Source of the DNA: Chitinophagales bacterium
GTDB taxonomy: Bacteria > Bacteroidota > Bacteroidia > Chitinophagales > JADIYW01
Length of the DNA stretch: 64,000 nt
Assembly: GCA_019694955.1 (NCBI GenBank)
Contig: JAIBAX010000017.1
Coordinates: 1-64,000, forward strand
Direction: 5' to 3'
Positions within the stretch are counted from its first letter, which is position 1, and each line of letters begins with the position of its first letter. The translations under genes and the position numbers were made by a program. Of this stretch, positions 49,931 to 60,247 are shown one piece after another. The notes beneath the pieces were generated by a model that was not told where the DNA came from, ran no database searches, and worked only from the letters and a program-made list of their open reading frames with translations.

Positions 49931-49986
49931 AGATTTCTTTCTATTTTTACGGTGCTAATTGGAGATTTGTCTGTTAGCACAAACAA

Positions 49987-50454
49987 ATGGCAACGTATAT
50001 CGGTACATATGAGGTTAAAATGGATGCAAAAGGCAGGCTTAGGCTTCCGTCTGCACTCATGAAGCAAATTGCCGAAACCTCCCGACGCGAGTATGTTATG
50101 AATCGAGGCTTTGAAGGTTGTATCTCCTTGTTTCCGATTGAAGAATGGAAAACAGTGAGTGAAGCCGTTAATAGCCTCAGTCCATTCCGCAAAGAAGACC
50201 GTGAGTTTCAACGCTACTTTTATCGCGCAGCTACTCAACTGGAATTGGATGCCAATGATCGCCTATTAGTGCCAAAAGCACTTCAGGAATTTGCCGGACT
50301 GAAAGATGATGTCATCATTCATGCTTACGCAAATTCTATCGAAATATGGTCGGCAGAGAAGTATAACCAAATGTTGGATAAAGAACCTGAAGATTTCTCA
50401 GATATGGCCGATAGAGTGATGAGTGCCGCACTTGAAAAGCTGAAAAAAAACTAA
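49987..50454 (+). CDS. mraZ: Division/cell-wall cluster transcriptional regulator
   Basis: 155 residues, with two SpoVT/AbrB-like domains: YIGTYEVKMDAKGRLRLPSA, then QLELDANDRLLVPKALQEF. The DxKGRxxxP and DxxxRxxxP motifs are the DNA-contacting ones; the second is less conserved than the first. It represses or tunes its own cluster by binding repeated boxes upstream, seen at 49896-49930. First gene of the dcw cluster; it overlaps rsmH by one base. Confidence 0.95.
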   Translation: MATYIGTYEVKMDAKGRLRLPSALMKQIAETSRREYVMNRGFEGCISLFPIEEWKTVSEAVNSLSPFRKEDREFQRYFYRAATQLELDANDRLLVPKALQEFAGLKDDVIIHAYANSIEIWSAEKYNQMLDKEPEDFSDMADRVMSAALEKLKKN

Positions 50455-51353
50455 TGCACATGTATCATCAACCAGTTATGTTGAAGGAGACCGTGGAAGC
50501 ATTAGTCCTAAAAACCGATGGGATTTATGTAGATATCACTTTTGGTGGTGGTGGACATTCCCGTAAGATCCTTGACATGTTGAGCTCTAAAGGGAAGCTA
50601 TTCGCTTTTGATCAGGATGCAGATGCTTTGCAAAACCTTCCTGATGATGAGCGTTTTACATTTATTGCTGCCAATTTTCGCTACCTGAAAAGGTTCTTAC
50701 GACTGCATGGCATCCATAAGGTAGATGGCATTCTCGGCGATTTTGGCGTCTCTTCCTACCAGATAGATACACCGGAAAGAGGCTTCTCTACACGTTTCGA
50801 TGCACCCCTCGACATGAGAATGGATACTAGTAAAGGAATCAGTGCAAAGGATGTGTTGAATACTTATGATTTTGATAAGTTGGTGTCAATGTTCAGGTTG
50901 TATGGAGAAATCCATCAGGCAAAAGCACTTGCCAGAAAAATTGAACAATTCAGACATGATAAACCACTTCAAACAACCGGTGAACTTGTAGAACTGGCAA
51001 GACCACTTGCAGGACCTAAAGATGCCAAATTCCTTTCTCAGGTTTTTCAGGCTATCCGAATTGAAGTGAATGAAGAATTAGAAGTCATTAAGGAGTTGCT
51101 GATACAAAGTGGAGAGGTCTTGACACCTGGCGGAAGGTTGGTGCTGATGTCATACCACTCATTAGAAGACCGTTTGGTGAAGAATTATTTCAAGGCCGCC
51201 AATTTTAGTGGCGAACCAGAAAAGGACTTGTATGGAAATTATGCATTGATTTTTAAGCAAATACATAAAAAAGCCATCGAGGCAACTCAGGAAGAAATTG
51301 CCATAAACCCTAGAGCTCGCAGCGCCAAATTAAGAATTGGAGAAAAACTATAA
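50454..51353 (+). CDS. rsmH: 16S rRNA m4C1402 methyltransferase
   Basis: 299 residues (formerly mraW). It N4-methylates cytidine 1402 of 16S rRNA using SAM. The SAM-binding TFGGGGHSRKIL and FDQDADALQNL, then LGDFGVSSYQIDTPERGFS and MRMDTSKGISA and the C-terminal SYHSLEDRLVKNYFK and INPRARSAKLRIGEK fit closely. Start at 50454 or the second ATG at 50460. Overlaps both neighbours by one base (ATG inside TAATG-like junctions). Confidence 0.96.
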   Translation: MHMYHQPVMLKETVEALVLKTDGIYVDITFGGGGHSRKILDMLSSKGKLFAFDQDADALQNLPDDERFTFIAANFRYLKRFLRLHGIHKVDGILGDFGVSSYQIDTPERGFSTRFDAPLDMRMDTSKGISAKDVLNTYDFDKLVSMFRLYGEIHQAKALARKIEQFRHDKPLQTTGELVELARPLAGPKDAKFLSQVFQAIRIEVNEELEVIKELLIQSGEVLTPGGRLVLMSYHSLEDRLVKNYFKAANFSGEPEKDLYGNYALIFKQIHKKAIEATQEEIAINPRARSAKLRIGEKL

Positions 51354-51727
51354 TGGAGAACGAAAAGGAAATATCAAGTGTGTCTAAAACACTCCTGAAA
51401 AGGGTGGTAGAGAACTTTCTGGTGATACTCGGCGTAGATGAATGGGTAACTTACCAGAAAGTAATCAATAATGCCCTCTTTTTCTTGTTTATCGTTGCTA
51501 TTGGCGTTTTTCATGTTAGCCACAACCTGGCAGCAGAAGGCATGAATAGGAACATTTCTAAGAAACAACAAGAGGTAAAAGAACTCAGATGGGAATATAT
51601 GACCATAAAGTCAGACCTCATGTTTCGCAGTAAACAGTCCGAACTAACAAAATTATTGGAACCGCATGGTATAAAAGAACTAACGGTACCACCACAAACC
51701 ATTATTGTAGAAAAAGGTGAATATTAA
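51353..51727 (+). CDS. ftsL: FtsL-like cell-division protein
   Basis: 124 residues. A short cytoplasmic part, one membrane helix (NNALFFLFIVAIGVFHVSHN) and a periplasmic coiled coil with alternating hydrophobics (NRNISKKQQEVKELRWEYMT). The position between rsmH and the PBP3 gene and the size and topology match the FtsL-like proteins of Bacteroidota, which are very divergent in sequence. It would connect FtsQ and FtsB-like proteins to FtsI-FtsW. It overlaps ftsI by 11 bp. Confidence 0.85.
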   Translation: MENEKEISSVSKTLLKRVVENFLVILGVDEWVTYQKVINNALFFLFIVAIGVFHVSHNLAAEGMNRNISKKQQEVKELRWEYMTIKSDLMFRSKQSELTKLLEPHGIKELTVPPQTIIVEKGEY

Positions 51728-53810
51728 ATCAAACATATTATATAGGATATATTTCTGCTTCGCCGTTATGGCGCTGTTTGGTTTAGCCATTATTGGAAAA
51801 GGCTTGCATACACAAACGGTCGATAACGGTTATTGGAAAAGCCTTGCAGATTCCCTCACAACTAAGTATAAGACGATTTATCCCGAAAGAGGAAATATCT
51901 ATTCTTCAGACGATAGATTGTTGGCTACCTCATTGCCTCTGTTTGATGTAAGGGTGGATTTTGGTTCAGATGCCATGACAGACGATCTATTCTATTCGAA
52001 TCTAGACTCCTTGGCATATATGTTGGCAAAGAGATTTGGTGAAAAATCAGCAGCAGAGTGGAGGCGTAGCTTGATAAAAGCCAGAGAAAAGAAACAGCGC
52101 TATTTTTTGCTGAAAAAGAAAACAGATTATGCAATGGTGCAGGAAATAAAAAAATGGCCATTGTTCCGTGAAGGTAAATATAAAGGAGGCCTGCTGATAG
52201 AAACCATTCCCACACGTAAAAATCCGTATGGAAGCTTGGCAGAAAGAACCATCGGATATGTTCGTTCCAATGCGCAAAGCCTTGGCTTAGAGTCGCAATA
52301 CAATAATTTTCTCGCCGGAAAAGAAGGGCACAAGTTAGAAAGAAAGATTGCCGGAGGTACTTATGTGCCATTGTCATCAGAAAATGCTATAGAGCCGGAA
52401 AATGGTAAAGATATTATCACCACTATCGATGTTAATCTTCAAGACGTCACGCAAAATGCCCTTTGGAAAGCCATGAACCTCCACAATGCTGATTATGGTA
52501 CCTGCGTGGTGATGGAAGTGAAGACTGGTGCCATTAAAGCCATCGCCAATTTAGGAAGAGCAAAATCGGGCGGATACAAGGAGAATTTCAACTATGCCGT
52601 AGCTACCTCCACAGAACCGGGAAGTACATTTAAATTAGCCAGTTATCTTGCATTGCTAGACGATGGCTTTGTAGAATTAACAGATAGTGTAAATATCGGC
52701 TACGGTCGTACCGTGATTTGTGGACACGCTATTGTAGATGATGGGGAGGTTTTTCCACAGTTTAGAACAGTTATCAATGCTTTTGCCAAATCCAGTAATG
52801 TCGCTGTTGCCAAACTTACTAAGAAATATTATGGCGATAGAAAGGACGATTTCTATAAAAAGTTGGTGCAGTTTGGCCTTACGGATCCTACACAGATTGA
52901 ACTAAAAGGAGAGCCATTTCCAACCATGAGCAAACCTGCCAACTGGAGTTGTATGTCTGTTCCTTGGAAAGCACATGGGTATGAGTTGAAACTTACCCCT
53001 TTGCAATTATTGACTTTTTATAATTCAGTAGCCAATAATGGCAAGCGAATGAAACCCTATTTAGTAGAGAAAATTATGGACAATGGAAAGCTTGTTCAAC
53101 AACATCAACCGGAAGTGCTTTTAGAAAAAATTGCGGGAGAAGAGGCTTTGCAGAAAGTGAAGAAGATGTTGGTAGCAGTAGTAGATACTGGAACAGCGAG
53201 AAAAATAAAATCACCGTATTATACCATTGCAGGTAAGACGGGAACGGCAGAAATCAATGAGCCGGGTAGAGGGTATACCGGAAAGAATCAAGCTTCTTTC
53301 TGTGGGTTCTTTCCTGCTGAGGAGCCAAAATACTCGTGCATCGTTGTTATTGTTGGCCCAAGTGGTGTGTTAACGCATGGTGGCGACGTTGCTGCACCGG
53401 TATTTAAGGAAATTGCCGATAAAGTAATGTCCTCAGATGCAACCATGCACAAAAAAGCAAATATATATGCGATGAAAGACACCCTCGGCAAAATGCCCGC
53501 CTTGGTGAAGGGAGAGTATCATCAGCTCAAAACACTGGCAGATATATTTAGGGTAAAATTGCCCGACTTAGAGGATGCAGACTATGTTCAGACAAAATGG
53601 GATCAAAAGAATGCTTCTTTAAATAAACTCAACAACCAAGATGGTTTGGTGCCGGATGTTACCGGATTATGCTTAGATGATGCCATATTCTTGCTAGAAA
53701 ATGCGGGACTGAAAGTTTCATTTGCAGGTTATGGAAAAGTTGCCACTCAATCATTTAAACCCGGGTCAAAAATTATTAAGAATGCTCAAATAGCCATTGT
53801 ACTGAAATGA
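51717..53810 (+). CDS. ftsI: Penicillin-binding protein 3 (FtsI) with PASTA domain
   Basis: 697 residues, septal peptidoglycan transpeptidase. One N-terminal helix (about 10-27), a dimerisation domain with TIYPERGNIYSSDDRLLATS, and the transpeptidase domain with the active serine in PGSTFK (near 302), the KSSN motif (near 358) and KTGTAE (near 507). A single PASTA domain closes the protein (LVPDVTGLCLDDAIFLLENA ... [15 protein letters not shown]), as in SpoVD-like PBPs and typical for Bacteroidota. It is the partner of FtsW, encoded downstream. It overlaps murE by 4 bp. Confidence 0.95.
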   Translation: MNIKSNILYRIYFCFAVMALFGLAIIGKGLHTQTVDNGYWKSLADSLTTKYKTIYPERGNIYSSDDRLLATSLPLFDVRVDFGSDAMTDDLFYSNLDSLAYMLAKRFGEKSAAEWRRSLIKAREKKQRYFLLKKKTDYAMVQEIKKWPLFREGKYKGGLLIETIPTRKNPYGSLAERTIGYVRSNAQSLGLESQYNNFLAGKEGHKLERKIAGGTYVPLSSENAIEPENGKDIITTIDVNLQDVTQNALWKAMNLHNADYGTCVVMEVKTGAIKAIANLGRAKSGGYKENFNYAVATSTEPGSTFKLASYLALLDDGFVELTDSVNIGYGRTVICGHAIVDDGEVFPQFRTVINAFAKSSNVAVAKLTKKYYGDRKDDFYKKLVQFGLTDPTQIELKGEPFPTMSKPANWSCMSVPWKAHGYELKLTPLQLLTFYNSVANNGKRMKPYLVEKIMDNGKLVQQHQPEVLLEKIAGEEALQKVKKMLVAVVDTGTARKIKSPYYTIAGKTGTAEINEPGRGYTGKNQASFCGFFPAEEPKYSCIVVIVGPSGVLTHGGDVAAPVFKEIADKVMSSDATMHKKANIYAMKDTLGKMPALVKGEYHQLKTLADIFRVKLPDLEDADYVQTKWDQKNASLNKLNNQDGLVPDVTGLCLDDAIFLLENAGLKVSFAGYGKVATQSFKPGSKIIKNAQIAIVLK

Positions 53811-55273
53811 AAAATTTACAGGACATATTATATAAGGTATCATTGCTGAATGTTTCGGGTACTACAGATGTTAATATCACAGAGATAACAGCTGACTCAA
53901 GGAAAGTAAATGCCTCGTCGCTATTTGTAGCTATTCGCGGTACAGCTAAAGATGGGCATCTCTTTATTCCGCAAGTTTTGGAAAAAGGCGTTGGAGCTAT
54001 TATTTGTGAAGAAATTCAACCCGAGTGGATCGGAAAAACTACTATCGTTCAGGTAGCCTCCTCCAGACAAGCATTGGGTTTGTTAGCGGCTAATCTTTAT
54101 GATAATCCATCTGAAAAACTAAAATTGGTTGGTGTTACAGGTACAAATGGGAAAACCACCACCACCACCTTGTTGTATCAGCTATTTAAATCTTTGGGCT
54201 ATAAAGTAGGATTGTTATCAACCATACGCAATTTGGTGGATGATAAAGAATTTATCTCCACGCATACCACACCGGATCCGGTAAGCTTAAATAAACTCTT
54301 GGCAGAAATGGTTCAGGAAGGATGCACCCATGCATTTATGGAAGTAAGTTCACACGCCATCGATCAGGATCGAATTGCCGGACTAAAGTTTACTGGTGCG
54401 GCTTTTACCAATATCACCCACGATCATTTAGATTACCACAAAACATTTTTAGATTATATCAATGCCAAAAAGAGGCTTTTTGATCAACTTCCTGCCGATG
54501 CATTTGCGCTCATCAATACAGATGATAAAAGGGGGACGGTGATGGTGCAAAATACCAAAGCAAAAGTGTACTCATTTGGGCTAAAGTCACTAGGAGATTT
54601 TTACCTAAGAATATTGGAACACAGTTTTGAAGGAATGATACTCGATGTTGCAAATGTTGAAGTACATACAAAAATGGTGGGCAAATTCAATGCGTATAAT
54701 TTCCTAACTGTATATGCCATCAGTCAACTATTGGGTATAGAAAAAATTGAAGCACTTACCGCTCTCAGCATGCTCACGGGCGCAGAAGGAAGATTCGATT
54801 ATGTAATATCAGCGGTGTCTAAAGTTTTTGGTGTGGTGGATTATGCGCATACACCCGATGCGTTAAAAAATGTGCTGGCTACCATCAATGAAATAAGAAC
54901 AGGCAACGAAAAACTGATAACCATTGTTGGTTGTGGAGGAAATAGAGATACTGAGAAAAGACCTAAAATGGCCTTCATCGCCTCTGAACTCAGCGACACA
55001 GTTATACTTACCTCCGACAACCCGCGCAATGAGGATCCAAAAGAAATTTTGGCACAAATGAAAGTGGGTGTTTCTATGGAGCAAACCCGTAAAGTGCTTG
55101 TAATTGAAGATAGAAAGGAGGCAATCAGAACCGCCGTTCGCATGGCCAATGCAAAAGATATCATCCTCTTAGCCGGAAAAGGCCACGAGAAGTACCAGGA
55201 AATCATGGGAGAAAAGCATCCTTTCGATGATAAAGAGATTTTAGCTAACACCTTTAAAGAAATGGAGAAATAA
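53807..55273 (+). CDS. murE: UDP-MurNAc-tripeptide synthetase MurE
   Basis: 488 residues. It adds the third amino acid to UDP-MurNAc-L-Ala-D-Glu. ATP loop [15 protein letters not shown], carbamylated-Lys region [11 protein letters not shown], and [15 protein letters not shown]; the ligase Walker-B-like stretch [11 protein letters not shown]; and the specificity motif SDNPRNEDP, whose DNPR form indicates meso-diaminopimelate rather than lysine. Cytoplasmic, ordered with mraY and murD. Overlaps its neighbours by 4 and 1 bases. Confidence 0.97.
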   Translation: MKNLQDILYKVSLLNVSGTTDVNITEITADSRKVNASSLFVAIRGTAKDGHLFIPQVLEKGVGAIICEEIQPEWIGKTTIVQVASSRQALGLLAANLYDNPSEKLKLVGVTGTNGKTTTTTLLYQLFKSLGYKVGLLSTIRNLVDDKEFISTHTTPDPVSLNKLLAEMVQEGCTHAFMEVSSHAIDQDRIAGLKFTGAAFTNITHDHLDYHKTFLDYINAKKRLFDQLPADAFALINTDDKRGTVMVQNTKAKVYSFGLKSLGDFYLRILEHSFEGMILDVANVEVHTKMVGKFNAYNFLTVYAISQLLGIEKIEALTALSMLTGAEGRFDYVISAVSKVFGVVDYAHTPDALKNVLATINEIRTGNEKLITIVGCGGNRDTEKRPKMAFIASELSDTVILTSDNPRNEDPKEILAQMKVGVSMEQTRKVLVIEDRKEAIRTAVRMANAKDIILLAGKGHEKYQEIMGEKHPFDDKEILANTFKEMEK

Positions 55274-56568
55274 TGCTGTATCATATATTCAAATATCTCG
55301 AAGAGCACTATAACCTAACTGGTGCTGGACTATTTCAGTTCATTACCTTCAGGGCTTCAATGGCGATTATATTGTCATTAGTAATTTCCTTAGTGATTGG
55401 CAAGGGCATCATCAGAAGGCTGCAACTGGCACAAATCGGTGAAATCGTTCGCGATTTAGGATTGGAAGGACAGTTGTCTAAAAAAGGTACGCCAACGATG
55501 GGCGGAATCATCATCATCTTGGCGATATTAATTCCGGCATTGCTCTTTGCACGGTTAGATAATGTATATGTAATCCTTGCCATTGTATCCACCGTATGGA
55601 TGGGCGCAATAGGATTCTTGGATGATTATATCAAGGTCTTTAAAAAAGATAAGGAAGGACTGTCCGGTAGATTTAAAATACTGGCACAGATTGGTTTAGG
55701 CCTGATAGTAGGAATTACCCTATTTTTTAACCAAGACGTTGTCGTCAGAGACTATAGCAATATTTATGTCTATAAACTAGAGAAAGGCAAGCCTGTGGGA
55801 GATCCGGTGGATGTACAGCCAGCCATGGGTGTTTTTTATGAAAAAGGTGGAATAGAAGAAGATGGCTACTATTATACCCATGATACAAGGTCTGTGGAAA
55901 CCAATGTGCCTTTCCTCAAAAATAACGCCTTGGACTACGCATTGCCCCTGAAATTTTTAGGGGAAGATTATCAGAAATGGGCATGGCTGATTTTTATACC
56001 GTTTGTCATCTTCATCATTACAGCAGTTTCCAATGCCGCCAACTTAACAGATGGTATCGATGGACTGGCAACAGGTGTTTCCGCTATCATTATTCTCACC
56101 TTGGGTGTTTTTGCTTATGTGAGTGGTAACGTCAATTTAGCAGATTATCTTAACATCCTTTATATTCCAAACAGCGGTGAATTAGTGATTTTCTCGGCCG
56201 CAATGGTTGGGGCGTGTATTGGATTTCTGTGGTATAATGCCTTCCCGGCGCAGGTGTTTATGGGCGACACAGGAAGCCTTATGCTGGGTGGACTAATAGC
56301 AACACTGGCTATCATGGTTAGAAAGGAACTGCTCATTCCCATACTATGTGGAATCTTTGTGGTGGAAAACCTGTCAGTAGTCTTGCAAGTCGGCTATTTC
56401 AAGTTTACCAAGAAGAAATATGGAGAAGGCAGGCGCATTTTCAAAATGGCACCACTACACCACCACTACCAAAAATCAGGTTTCCATGAGTCAAAAATCG
56501 TTACAAGGTTTTGGATCATTGGAATCCTACTCGCAGTATTGACCATCATCACCTTAAAAATTAGATAG
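55273..56568 (+). CDS. mraY: Phospho-MurNAc-pentapeptide transferase MraY
   Basis: 431 residues, longer than the usual 360 because of a Bacteroidota-type insert of about 70 residues in a periplasmic loop (about 155-235: [20 protein letters not shown] ... [12 protein letters not shown]). Integral membrane enzyme making lipid I from UDP-MurNAc-pentapeptide and undecaprenyl phosphate. Catalytic signatures: [49 protein letters not shown] and the histidine motif [18 protein letters not shown]. Start at 55273 overlaps the murE stop. Confidence 0.96.
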   Translation: MLYHIFKYLEEHYNLTGAGLFQFITFRASMAIILSLVISLVIGKGIIRRLQLAQIGEIVRDLGLEGQLSKKGTPTMGGIIIILAILIPALLFARLDNVYVILAIVSTVWMGAIGFLDDYIKVFKKDKEGLSGRFKILAQIGLGLIVGITLFFNQDVVVRDYSNIYVYKLEKGKPVGDPVDVQPAMGVFYEKGGIEEDGYYYTHDTRSVETNVPFLKNNALDYALPLKFLGEDYQKWAWLIFIPFVIFIITAVSNAANLTDGIDGLATGVSAIIILTLGVFAYVSGNVNLADYLNILYIPNSGELVIFSAAMVGACIGFLWYNAFPAQVFMGDTGSLMLGGLIATLAIMVRKELLIPILCGIFVVENLSVVLQVGYFKFTKKKYGEGRRIFKMAPLHHHYQKSGFHESKIVTRFWIIGILLAVLTIITLKIR

Positions 56569-57905
56569 TGAACGGGCGTTTAGTCATATTAGGAGCAGGT
56601 GAAAGCGGAATAGGTGCCGCCATCTTGGGCAAAAACCAAGGTTGGCAGGTATTTGTATCTGATTTGTCTCCCATAAAAGAGAAATATGCAGCCGAACTAC
56701 AAGACCATGCCATTGATTTTGAAGAAGGCAAACATTCTACTGAAAGAATCTTGGCGGCAGATTTAGTCATTAAAAGCCCGGGAATACCTGATAAAGCACC
56801 CTTGATAAAGCAAATTATAGAAAAAGGCATTTCCATTATCTCAGAAATTGAGTTTGCTTATCGCTACTGCAAAGGAGAAATTATTGCTATCACAGGTTCT
56901 AATGGCAAAACTACTACCACCGCTCTAATACACCACATTCTTCAAAAAGCAGGATTTGATGTGGCACTGGGTGGTAATATTGGCACCAGCTTCGCACGTT
57001 TGGTGGCAGAGAAGGATTATCTGTATTATGTTATAGAAATCAGCAGTTTTCAATTGGATGGTTGCTACACCTTTAAACCTAAGGTGGCCATCCTTACCAA
57101 TATTACAGAAGATCACCTAGATCGATACGAATATAAGTTTGAAAATTATATCCGCTCCAAATTCAGGATAACTCAGGCACAAAGCAATACCGATTATTTG
57201 ATGTTCTGTGATGATGACCCTGTCACCCAAGAATGGATCAACCAAATAGACATATCAGCCCATAAAATTGGCTTCTCCATACAGCATACGTTGCGTGAGG
57301 GAAGTTGGAAAGAAGCATCGAATTTAATATTTAAAGTACACAATAATCAATTTGAAATGGACACACATGAATTAGCATTGTCAGGATTGCACAATACGTA
57401 CAATTCTATGGCTGCCGGAATTGCAGCCAAACTTATGGGCGTAAGGAAAGAAGTTATCCGTGAAAGCTTACAGGATTTCAAAAATTTAGACCACAGAATG
57501 GAGTTTGTCGCTACCATTAGAGGCGTAGATTTTATCAACGACTCAAAAGCAACAAACGTTAATTCAGCATGGTATGCTTTGGAATCGATGACAAAGCAGG
57601 TAATTTGGATTGCCGGAGGAGTTGACAAAGGCAACGATTATACACTTTTAAAAGACTTAGTGCGAAACAAAGTGAAAGCTATCGTTTGTTTAGGCAAAGA
57701 TAATGAGGTGTTACATCAGGCATTTTCAGAAGATGTGGGCTATATCGTAGATACCAATAGTGCGGAAGAAGCTGTTAATATGGCTTTCAATCTTGCCGAA
57801 AAAGGAGAAGCAGTGCTTTTATCGCCAGCATGCGCCAGCTTTGATTTATTTGAAAACTACGAAGACAGAGGTCGCCAATTTAGAAGATCTGTATTATCCC
57901 TTTAA
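56568..57905 (+). CDS. murD: UDP-MurNAc-L-Ala:D-Glu ligase MurD
   Basis: 445 residues. The start is a GTG at 56568 that shares its G with the mraY TAG stop. LVILGAGESGIGAAILG, the ATP loop ITGSNGKTTTTALIHH, the site EISSFQLDGCYTFKPKVAIL, the TNITEDHLDRYEYKFENYIR stretch and NDSKATNVNSAWYAL identify it. It adds D-glutamate to UDP-MurNAc-L-Ala. GTG is the only alternative start among the mur genes here. ftsW follows after 9 bp. Confidence 0.96.
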   Translation: MNGRLVILGAGESGIGAAILGKNQGWQVFVSDLSPIKEKYAAELQDHAIDFEEGKHSTERILAADLVIKSPGIPDKAPLIKQIIEKGISIISEIEFAYRYCKGEIIAITGSNGKTTTTALIHHILQKAGFDVALGGNIGTSFARLVAEKDYLYYVIEISSFQLDGCYTFKPKVAILTNITEDHLDRYEYKFENYIRSKFRITQAQSNTDYLMFCDDDPVTQEWINQIDISAHKIGFSIQHTLREGSWKEASNLIFKVHNNQFEMDTHELALSGLHNTYNSMAAGIAAKLMGVRKEVIRESLQDFKNLDHRMEFVATIRGVDFINDSKATNVNSAWYALESMTKQVIWIAGGVDKGNDYTLLKDLVRNKVKAIVCLGKDNEVLHQAFSEDVGYIVDTNSAEEAVNMAFNLAEKGEAVLLSPACASFDLFENYEDRGRQFRRSVLSL

Positions 57906-57914
57906 GAAAATAGC

Positions 57915-59135
57915 ATGCTAGTCAGGTTAATAAAGAATATAAAAGGAGATCGCCAGATATGGACGATTGTCCTCATTCTTGCCGTTGTTTCCCTCATGGT
58001 CGTGTACAGCTCTACACGAACATTAGCCTATCGCTATCAAGACGGAAACAATGAGTACTACCTGTTTAAGCACTTTTTTATCCTACTGTTAGGGTTAGGA
58101 ATCACCTTTGTTACGCATTTAATAGATCATCGCTACTTCTCGCGAGTGGCACAGCTAATGATGTTTTTGTCCATTCCATTATTATTGTACACCCTCGTTT
58201 TCGGAGTAGAATTAAATGACGCCAAAAGATGGGTAACCTTGCCCATAATCAACCTTACCTTTCAAACATCAGACTTTGCGAAGTTGTCACTCATTATGTA
58301 CACTTCGCGGATGCTCTCCAAGAAACAAGGCGTTATTAAGGACTTTAAAAGTGGGTTCTTGCCCATCATATTGCCCATCATTGCCATCGTAGGATTAATT
58401 ATGCCGGAGAACCTTTCCAGTGCTGCCATCCTAATGATGACAAACCTCATCATCATGTTCATAGGAAGGGTAAACATAAAGTATATTTCCGCCACCATAG
58501 GCATGGGAGTGCTTTTATTAGGGGTGGTTATATTAGTAGGTTATCTGTCTCCTGATAAAGGGCGTATCATGACATGGAAGTCTAGAATTGAAGAATACGC
58601 GGGATTAAAGGAAAATACAGAGCCTTCTTATCAAATCCAACAAGCCAATATTGCGATTGCAAATGGCGGTATTGTACGCTTGGCACCCGGCAAGTGTACA
58701 CAATGCAATTTCCTACCACATCCATATTCTGATTATATCTACGCAACAATTATTGAAGAATACGGCTTGCTAGGCGGTGCATTTATCATTTTCCTATACC
58801 TATGGTTACTGTATCGCATTATAAAAATCGTCAAAGATAGTCCGAGAGCATTCGGCGCACTAATGGCAGTAGGACTTGGGATGAGTTTAGTCATTCAAGC
58901 CTTTATTAATATGGGTGTTACGGTGAACCTACTACCAGTTACAGGTTTAACACTTCCCTTTATAAGCATGGGCGGAACGTCCATCTGGTTCAACGGATTT
59001 GCCTTAGGTATTATACTAAGTGTCAGCAGAAATATTGAGGATGGCAAGCAGTCGAAAAGGACGATTTTAGTAGATGATGAAGTGGAACATGTCGGGAGAC
59101 GAAAAAGAAATAATTCAGAAGAACTACCTGTATGA
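57915..59135 (+). CDS. ftsW: FtsW, septal peptidoglycan polymerase
   Basis: 406 residues with about ten membrane helices. SEDS-family glycosyltransferase of the divisome working with FtsI. Motifs: YSSTRTLAYRYQDGN in the second helix region, AKRWVTLPIINLTFQTSDFAKLSL, LSSAAILMMTNLIIMF, PHPYSDYIYATIIEEYGLLG and GVTVNLLPVTGLTLPFISMGG. The last 35 residues are a charged cytoplasmic tail (KQSKRTILVDDEVEHVGRRK). It lies between murD and murG, as usual. It overlaps murG by 4 bp. Confidence 0.96.
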   Translation: MLVRLIKNIKGDRQIWTIVLILAVVSLMVVYSSTRTLAYRYQDGNNEYYLFKHFFILLLGLGITFVTHLIDHRYFSRVAQLMMFLSIPLLLYTLVFGVELNDAKRWVTLPIINLTFQTSDFAKLSLIMYTSRMLSKKQGVIKDFKSGFLPIILPIIAIVGLIMPENLSSAAILMMTNLIIMFIGRVNIKYISATIGMGVLLLGVVILVGYLSPDKGRIMTWKSRIEEYAGLKENTEPSYQIQQANIAIANGGIVRLAPGKCTQCNFLPHPYSDYIYATIIEEYGLLGGAFIIFLYLWLLYRIIKIVKDSPRAFGALMAVGLGMSLVIQAFINMGVTVNLLPVTGLTLPFISMGGTSIWFNGFALGIILSVSRNIEDGKQSKRTILVDDEVEHVGRRKRNNSEELPV

Positions 59136-60247
59136 GTGCAGAAAAAAAATATAAGGTAATTATTGCCGGTGGTGGCACAGGAGGGCATATCTTTCCTGCG
59201 GTAGCCATTGCACAAGGGTTAGAACAAAAACTGGGGGAAGCCGTAGAAATTCTTTTCGTTGGCGCTAAGGGGAGAATGGAAATGGAAAAAATACCTGCTT
59301 TGGGATATGATATCGTAGGACTTGAGGTTGCAGGATTTCAAAGAGGGCAAATCCTTAAAAACCTAAGCCTGCCATTTAAACTTTTTAAAAGCTTCTTCCA
59401 AGCAAGAAGGGTAATTAAAAGCTTCCAACCAAATATTGCTATTGGTGTAGGTGGATATGCCAGCGGGCCATTGCTCTTTGTGGCAAATCTTGCCGGAATC
59501 CCCATAGTTATTCAGGAACAAAATTCCTTCCCTGGAATTACCAATAAAATACTGTCTAAAAAAGCCCGTAAAATATTTGTGGCTTACGACCATATGGAGC
59601 AATTTTTCCCTAAGGAAAAAATAATGCTTACGGGAAATCCTATTCGTCAAGATATTAATAGAACACTTCCTTCGAAAGAAGAAGCCCTTAAGTTTTTTGG
59701 GTTAGAAGCAGAGAAAAAAACAATCTTAGTAATCGGCGGCAGTTTAGGCGCAAGAACCATCAACCAAAGCATTGAACCTAATCTTTCTGTTATACAATCT
59801 GCCGGATATCAGCTGATATGGCAAACAGGGAAGTTGTATTACGAAGGTGTGTTGGAAAGAATTGCCGGACAAGATATGAAAGGTATCGTTGTGAGAGAAT
59901 TTCTCAAAGAAATGGATATGGTATATGCTGCCGCAGACATCATCATTTCCAGGGCCGGAGCACTTTCAATTTCAGAATTATGTGTGGTCGCAAAACCGGT
60001 GGTGTTGGTGCCATCACCAAATGTATCCGAAGACCACCAAACAAAGAATGCACTGGCATTGGTGGACAAATCAGCAGCCATGATGGTAAAAGATATTGAG
60101 GCAAAAGAGATGCTTATACCTACGGCGCTTTCATTGCTAAATAATCAGCAGAAGATGGATGAGTTGAGTGCCGGAATAAAATTATTGGCAAAAACAGCAG
60201 CCACCCAAAATATTGTAGAAGGAATTTTAGCCATAGCGAGAAAATGA
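59132..60247 (+). CDS. murG: Lipid II GlcNAc transferase MurG
   Basis: 371 residues. It adds GlcNAc to lipid I on the inner face of the membrane. The N-terminal loops VIIAGGGTGGHIFPAVAIAQ, VGVGGYASGPLLFVANLAGI and QEQNSFPGITNKILSKKARK, and the C-domain GGSLGARTINQSI, IISRAGALSISEL and SPNVSEDHQTKNALAL fit GT28 MurG. It overlaps ftsW by 4 bp and murC by 4 bp. Confidence 0.97.
   Translation: MSAEKKYKVIIAGGGTGGHIFPAVAIAQGLEQKLGEAVEILFVGAKGRMEMEKIPALGYDIVGLEVAGFQRGQILKNLSLPFKLFKSFFQARRVIKSFQPNIAIGVGGYASGPLLFVANLAGIPIVIQEQNSFPGITNKILSKKARKIFVAYDHMEQFFPKEKIMLTGNPIRQDINRTLPSKEEALKFFGLEAEKKTILVIGGSLGARTINQSIEPNLSVIQSAGYQLIWQTGKLYYEGVLERIAGQDMKGIVVREFLKEMDMVYAAADIIISRAGALSISELCVVAKPVVLVPSPNVSEDHQTKNALALVDKSAAMMVKDIEAKEMLIPTALSLLNNQQKMDELSAGIKLLAKTAATQNIVEGILAIARK

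Larger units (their letters stand above)
49622..49986. other. 365-bp region upstream of the dcw cluster
   Basis: No gene. It holds a cytosine-rich stretch with CC pairs phased by about 10 bp (49713-49758), a perfect ATCAACATTTT / AAAATGTTGAT palindrome (49766-49790), two partial repeats of it, and the MraZ-type boxes (49896-49930) immediately before mraZ. TATTTTTA at 49942-49949 is a plausible -7 box 38 bp upstream of the mraZ start. Confidence 0.65.
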
